64,000 nucleotides of DNA from positions 4,723,616-4,787,615 of the forward strand of contig NC_135015.1 of NCBI RefSeq assembly GCF_051020955.1, given 5' to 3'. Of the stretch, positions 59,685-64,000 are shown one piece after another. The stretch comes from Megalopta genalis (Eukaryota > Arthropoda > Insecta > Hymenoptera > Halictidae). The notes beneath the pieces are model-generated. The model did not search any database. It was not told the origin of the DNA and was given only the letters and a program-made list of their open reading frames with translations. The position numbers were made by a program, and so were the translations under genes. Position 1 is the first letter of the stretch. Every line of letters starts with the position of its first letter.

Positions 59685-60250
59685 CACTATGCTGTCCGCA
59701 GATCTTAGATATGATTCTTTTGTTTGACGCCGGTATAATAGCTTGGAAATTTTAGATTTTAACACGTTCCGTGCCACGTGTACCATCGATGGTACACGCT
59801 TGCATGTTTACTTAGTGAACTGAACAAATTGTTTACAAGAAATTTAGAATCGAAGAATCAATTTCCACCGCAAGAATGGGCGTTGATAAGTTTTTGTTAC
59901 GTTGTTATGTGTACGAGAATTAATAATTGCACGTAATACATCAAGTTTTAGTAAAATATCAAAGTGTGAAGATTCGAGTAAAAAAAGCTCGGCACGGAAC
60001 GTGTTAAAAAAGATTTCGAAGATGGCGGTAATATAAATTCCTAAAATTAAGATATGGCATCCAAGAATTTTCGTACTTAATTCTTAGTTAAATAAGCACA
60101 GTGACATAGTTAGTTTGCTGCCTTTTAACACCCACGAAATATAGTTCAAATGTTATTTCGGTTTTTTAAAATGGCACCAAAGTGGTACCACCGGCATACA
60201 ACAGACAGTTTTTGCATGGCACCAGCGTGGTGCCACCGGACGGCATAGCG
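59685..60250. mobile_element. Second TTAA-flanked element, interrupted by a MITE
   Basis: Ends CACTATGCTGTCCG and complement CGCTATGCCGTCCGGTGG, with TTAA at 59681-59684 and 60251-60254. Without the nested 241-bp MITE and its duplicated TTAA it would be about 321 bp. The right arm carries TGGCACCA-type short inverted repeats (60172-60235). No coding frame. Confidence 0.7.
59763..60003 (+). mobile_element. TTAA-flanked MITE with 20-bp palindrome, 241 bp, copy 2
   Basis: Same family as 50530-50770; TTAA at 59759-59762 and 60004-60007; palindrome near the left end. It is nested in the larger TTAA element 59685-60250 inside an intron of the minus-strand gene. Confidence 0.9.
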
Positions 60251-60254
60251 TTAA

Positions 60255-60865
60255 TTAACAGACCGTGAGTAGACTGAAAGAAATTGATTTCTTTTGGCTT
60301 AATCCTTCATAGCTTTTAACATCGCTGCAACTCAAATTCAGCAAACATCAATTTGTAAATATAAATCAACAATGAATTCACATTCCGAGATAACGGAAAG
60401 CGTTATTTTTGTCACGATATGGCTAAAAGCGAAGTTAGCTTAATTAAACATGATAAATCAGTAAATGACAGCAAAGTTACGCGGAGCTACAAAGAGTTAA
60501 CAGATTGAAATCTGCGGCTGTGATAGAACTCGAGTGGTGCTGCAGGATGGTAGAAAAAGTGAACAGGCACAGGTTCTGCCACTGGTTTTACTGTTTCGTG
60601 TTTTTCCTGTTCATCTCTGTCGAGAGTGCACACAATCCGCAGTCCGCTAATTAACCACATTGTAGGACGTTTGATTTATGAAGCACGATGATTCAACGCT
60701 AATCTTTGCGTGCTAATTAACCGTAAAAGCTTTTTTTAGTTGCGGGGCTACCAGACCAAATAACCAGTTTCAGATCTACGATGAACAAAAGTGCTCATTT
60801 AGATCTTGATAGACATATTCTTGCGAGTAATCCGACGTGATAATATTATATGTGGAGTAAGCTAC
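60255..60865. other. Intron of the minus-strand gene
   Basis: Contains one ATCCGCAGTCCGCTAA motif at 60637 and no other recognised feature. Confidence 0.5.
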
Positions 60866-61193
60866 CTTCGCTGCAACCGGAGATCGATCGCTGCCTCTGT
60901 CTCCTAGGAGGAACGGTGGGCTGCTTCGGTGCTTCCTCGATGTAAGGAATGTCCGGATCGTCGAGGTTCAACGTGAACGCTCCGGACATTGGTATCGTTA
61001 GGCTGGCGGTGATTACCATGGGTGACGATCTTCGCCGTGGATCCGCTGGATCCTCGCTCGATCCGCTGTCCACACTGTTACTCCTGCCCTCTTCCTTTCT
61101 GCGGCTTCCGGGCCTCTTTGACCGCCGCGGCCTTGGACCTATGTCTCCACCTATTCCGGCTGTTTGATGAAGACACTGTTCTCTTGTCCACAC
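60866..61193 (-). CDS. Unrecognised Ser/Thr-rich protein, internal exon
   Basis: The minus-strand acceptor is ggctgttacag and the donor gtagct. It begins in phase 0 after the Lys of the upstream exon and gives 109 codons plus one base. Visible composition, in order: a basic segment (GPRPRRSKRPGSRRKEE), an acidic Ser cluster (SNSVDSGSSEDPADPRR), a more ordered-looking stretch SPMVITASLTIPMSGAFTL followed by LDDPDIPYIEE, then a proline/Arg-rich PTVPPRRQRQRS that resembles an SH3-ligand or 14-3-3-type site. No catalytic domain or membrane segment is visible. It is probably part of an intracellular disordered tail. Confidence 0.85.
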
Positions 61194-61875
61194 CTGTAAC
61201 AGCCGCATCCAGTTGCTCATTTACCTACTTTTTAATTATTCTTCATCAGCGAGACCACATCGAAACTGTTTCGAAATATGGGAAATTCTGCAACGGCACT
61301 TTCGTTAACCAAAAGAGATTCAGTTTATCGGTGGATTATAGTTATTAAAAAGTGGTTACATTTTCAATAAGCCTGATTGTTGGTCACTGAAAAATCGACT
61401 CTTATTTTCTAGAATAGATTAAGAAATATCGGAGAAAACTTAATTTCGTCGTTGGAAGATTTCGGTCGAAGCATATTCCACGTATGTTTAAACGTTTATC
61501 ATGTTACAAAAATATATACCGTTGCCTTTGGCAGAATCTACAGACTCGTTTCACGGAAGAAACGTTCGCGGAAAGCAAACACAATTATTACAGTTGTCAG
61601 AATCACCTGAAGGCTTTCCTAACGCGTATACGCTCTACACTGTTATCAATGCAAACATAGTAGTTACTATATGAGAAAACTACTCTATATGGTAAAATAC
61701 GAGGTGGCAAAGAAAACAAAGATTGCGGGTCCCGGCTGATACAGCGTCCCCTTCGAGGAAGACAGTATTTTATGTGCGTGGGAGTTTGATGGCCTCGGTC
61801 GGACGTTGGGCGCGTTAAGATAAGAGGGTTCCGTCGACGTCATAGCGATATCGAGTATCAATCGCGATCGATTAC
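61194..61875. other. Intron of the minus-strand gene
   Basis: No repeat or gene recognised; GC rises toward the exon at 61876. Confidence 0.5.
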
Positions 61876-61987
61876 CTTTCTGGCCGACGTGGTCGTTCCA
61901 GCCGTGGTCGTTGTCGACGTCGTCAGGGTTTCTTCCACCGAGAACGTCTCCGCTTCGCTGCACGGGTCCGCTTCGTCTCCGCATTGC
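61876..61987 (-). CDS. Unrecognised Ser/Thr-rich protein, most upstream exon seen
   Basis: Read on the minus strand, an acceptor tttttcctcgcag is followed by one base of a split codon and 37 codons, then the donor gtaatc. The chosen frame is acidic and then Thr-rich (CGDEADPCSEAETFS, then EETLTTSTTTT). It is the only frame that continues through the next exon: the alternative Arg-rich frame beginning MRRRSG would meet a stop in exon 61193-60866. The preceding exon must end in phase 2 and lies beyond the right edge or was not detected in 62-64 kb. Confidence 0.75.
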
Positions 61988-62573
61988 CTGCGAGGAAAAA
62001 CGCACGAAACGATCTGTTAACTTTTTCCGTCTCTCCGTCGCTTCTTGGATGTCTGTCGTCAGGATAGTACAGTATTAAAAAGCTGGAGACTCAACAGACA
62101 GAGTTACGAAACCGCAAGTTGTTAGTTTGCGCCGTGGATTTTTTGGCGAATTTGTCGAGCTCGAGAAGGTTGCTAAGACAACTCTTTGTTGCAGCGTCAT
62201 TTTTGAGGGGAAGAAACGTTTCGTGTTCTTGAAAACTGTTTTATGCTGCATTTACTGGAGGACGATGCAAGGATAGTCTGATGAATTCTTTCATTTCCTC
62301 GTTTTTGAATTGCAGAACTTTTACACAGTTTGAAGATCGAAAGCAGACAGCTGGATCACTGAAATGAATTCGTGGGTCATCGGTGTTCAATCACAATGTT
62401 TTTAACAATGAAATCGTTTAGGTGTCAAATAGCGTACAAATTTTGTGTTCTGTAGCAACAGGTTCAACAATACAATCTTGTGGTACAATACAGTTCGCAT
62501 TCAGTGCAAAGGCGATACTTGATACTCAAAAGGCGATGCCGTACAAAGAAATTAAAAAAATTATTTTCTTTCT

Positions 62574-63130
62574 TGATTTTATTAAAGTTTCAAGTGTATA
62601 GAATGTTATGTCAAAATGATATTTCAAAATTTGAATATTTAGCGACTGTTTCAAAAATCGTATTTTGTCAGACAGAAAAGTTATCTCAAAACTTATTTAT
62701 ATTTTTCTCAAAATTGCACTTTCCTACATAGAGTAGTCAACAATGTAGCGTACGATTTTATTCATATGTCAATTATTTAATCATTTAATAAATATTTAAA
62801 GTTGATCTTGTCGGGTAAAAATAGCTGTTTTTCTTCAAACTGCGGCTATTCCTGCAATTATTACAATTCTCGAAAACCCGTGCACTATATTTTAGATAAT
62901 AGTTCCTAGTTTATGAATCAACAACATTTTTTTTAATTCAGACATTCCGTTACTTGCTAACTATGACGGCCAGCAATCAGTGTTCTACGAGAAGGGGTTT
63001 CGAAAACAACGAATTAGTCTGCCATTTTGTAGGACTTGTACTTTTAAAAAATTTTAAAAGAAAGCTGAAACTTACATTTATATTCTTTTAGAAAGATTAA
63101 ATCTTTTATTTAGTAATTGCCTATGAAAAA
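62574..63130 (+). repeat. Dispersed repeat of unknown class, copy B
   Basis: Same order of shared blocks as 12090-12570 (TTTCAAGTGTATAGAATGTT; CAACAATGTAGCGTACGAT; GGGGTTTCGAAAACAACGAA; ATTCTTTTAGAAAGATTA), with an extra ~100 bp in the middle around 62860-62990. Located in an intron or upstream region of the minus-strand gene. Confidence 0.75.
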
Positions 63131-63687
63131 ATGCCCAACACTTCATCCATTTCTTAATGTCTCTCAATGTAACCCGGCAGTACACACGTGGGAGTCCAGT
63201 GTGGACCCAAATCATTATCTCCCCTCCCTTCTTTCTCGTACATATATTATATTAATTATATTATACTATTATATCATACTAATTTTAATAGACATAAAAA
63301 ATATATAGAAATTCATATATTATTACAAGTAAATGTCACTTCTTACTGGGGGTCCATGAGCACCCCATGTGGGAACTTTTGTTTCAGAAGTTCACGTATG
63401 TATTATCGGATTAAACACTTATTTCAATGAATGAACAATGAAGAAATGTAGCTTGCACTAAGATTATCTATGGCAAAATCGCAATCTCGTTCAATTTAAC
63501 ACGTTGACTGCCACGCGTATTTACAACAAAATCTCCTACAGGCCACCCGTGCCGCTATAGGAAGCGTGCGCTGTTAATTCATATCTGTTTCTGTTCCTGC
63601 ATGAACAGTTGGAATCTTTGCCGAGTACCGAATGGTATAACTTAAAATTTCTGCCTTTATTTTTTTCAATAATGAAAAGAGATCGGA

Positions 63688-63906
63688 TTGCCCGGAAGGA
63701 GAAGCATAAATAAAATTACATCGTCAGATTCTGATTTGGATACTGATAAATATAATCTTAGTGATAATGAATGTAATGAAGATACTATTGACGAGATTTT
63801 ACGAGAATTGGTCATGGAAGAAGAAAGAAATGTTGATGGTACTGAGGAAGCTACAGTTCAAATAAAAGATACGAAATGGACCGATCAGAGGCACGAGCAT
63901 ATCTGA
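63688..63906 (+). pseudogene. piggyBac-like transposase N-terminal acidic fragment
   Basis: 72 codons: a short basic start, then an acidic region (SDSDLDTDKYNLSDNECNED, later DEILRELVMEEERNVDG) like the N-terminus of many piggyBac-type transposases. The catalytic DDD core that should follow is absent. The frame closes at 63906, while a different frame carrying the C-terminal zinc-finger region is open from about 63877. Confidence 0.6.
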
Positions 63907-63999
63907 AAAAACAAACAACTTTTTGTCCAAGCTGTCCTGATCAACCTCAACTTTGCAGAGGATGTTTTAATGTTATACACTGCGAATCATTTTTTTAAT
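63877..63999 (+). pseudogene. piggyBac-like transposase C-terminal Cys-rich domain fragment
   Basis: In the frame beginning ATGGACCGATCAGAGGCA at 63877 the peptide reads RAYLKKQTTFCPSCPDQPQ then LCRGCFNVIHCESFF and a stop. The CxxC..LCxxCF..H pattern is the cysteine-rich DNA-binding domain at the C-terminus of piggyBac transposases. It overlaps the N-terminal fragment in another frame, so the deletion junction or a later indel has shifted frame. Confidence 0.6.
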
Positions 64000-64000
64000 A

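Larger units (their letters stand above)
63500..64000 (+). mobile_element. piggyBac-like element, internally deleted, cut by window end
   Basis: TTAA at 63496-63499 is followed by CACGTTGACTGCCACGCG, similar to the ends of the 241-bp TTAA MITEs in this window. Downstream are an acidic N-terminal frame and a Cys-rich C-terminal frame of a piggyBac-type transposase, brought together by loss of the catalytic middle. The right terminus lies beyond the window. Confidence 0.7.

Noticed and set aside
61685..62005. Minus frame beginning MRFSSQAMRRRSG, longer than the exon chosen there
   Set aside because: It runs through the splice donor, and when spliced in that frame the next exon meets a stop. 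The acidic/Thr-rich frame is phase-consistent through all four exons.
1..64000. tRNA, rRNA and well-known conserved insect microRNA sequences
   Set aside because: I looked for T-loop GGTTCGAATC-type boxes and for a few familiar seed-bearing mature sequences by eye and saw none. A covariance-model scan would be decisive and was not possible here.

Overview
This looks like an insect nuclear genome, most probably an aculeate hymenopteran (bee, wasp or ant). It is AT-rich with islands of GC- and CpG-rich sequence, has small exons separated by multi-kilobase introns with GT/AG borders, and is full of short TA- or TTAA-flanked DNA-transposon derivatives including D34D mariner remnants. No bacterial features, CRISPR array, rRNA or tRNA gene was seen. 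Most open frames in the window are chance or shadow frames.

Two genes can be assembled from phase-compatible splice sites. (1) On the + strand, five exons (24316-24423, 24984-25148, 27393-27490, 36746-36905, 47189-47433) join without a phase break into about 257 residues of a claudin/PMP22-type tetraspan membrane protein. It has a W-x2-C-x9-C first-loop signature, three visible membrane segments, and a cytoplasmic tail ending in the class I PDZ-ligand residues STEV. The exon with TM1 was not found and should lie upstream. (2) On the - strand, four exons (61987-61876, 61193-60866, 59531-59246, 58434-58095) give the C-terminal ~355 residues of a Ser/Thr/Pro-rich, probably disordered protein that I do not recognise; it enters from beyond the right edge. 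The genes converge, with a mariner- and MITE-filled gap between them near 53.8-55.3 kb.

Layout: 1-24.3 kb is intergenic or first-intron sequence with dispersed repeats, MITEs, a 23-bp tandem repeat, a mariner remnant, GC-rich islands that may be promoters or enhancers, a TAATC-rich block, and one speculative terminal exon (5301-5443). 24.3-47.4 kb is the tetraspan gene; its introns carry a 31-bp minisatellite, MITEs, a possible alternative first exon (33907-33993), a mariner remnant, and a 225-bp satellite of about 6.5 units. 47.4-53.8 kb is proximal and possibly extended 3' UTR, interrupted by MITEs nested in one another. 55.2-62.0 kb is the minus-strand gene with nested TTAA elements. 62.6-64 kb holds a dispersed repeat and the 5' part of an internally deleted piggyBac-like element cut by the window edge.

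The least-explained material is (a) a transposon family with 4-bp A/T-only target duplications, present as two ~808-bp copies with a transposase-tail-like frame and four ~220-238-bp MITEs that correspond to the last 235 bp of the long form; (b) a scattered short motif, ATCCGCAGTC, with longer flanking homology; and (c) two old dispersed repeats of unknown class (12.1/62.6 kb and 7.9/15.2 kb).
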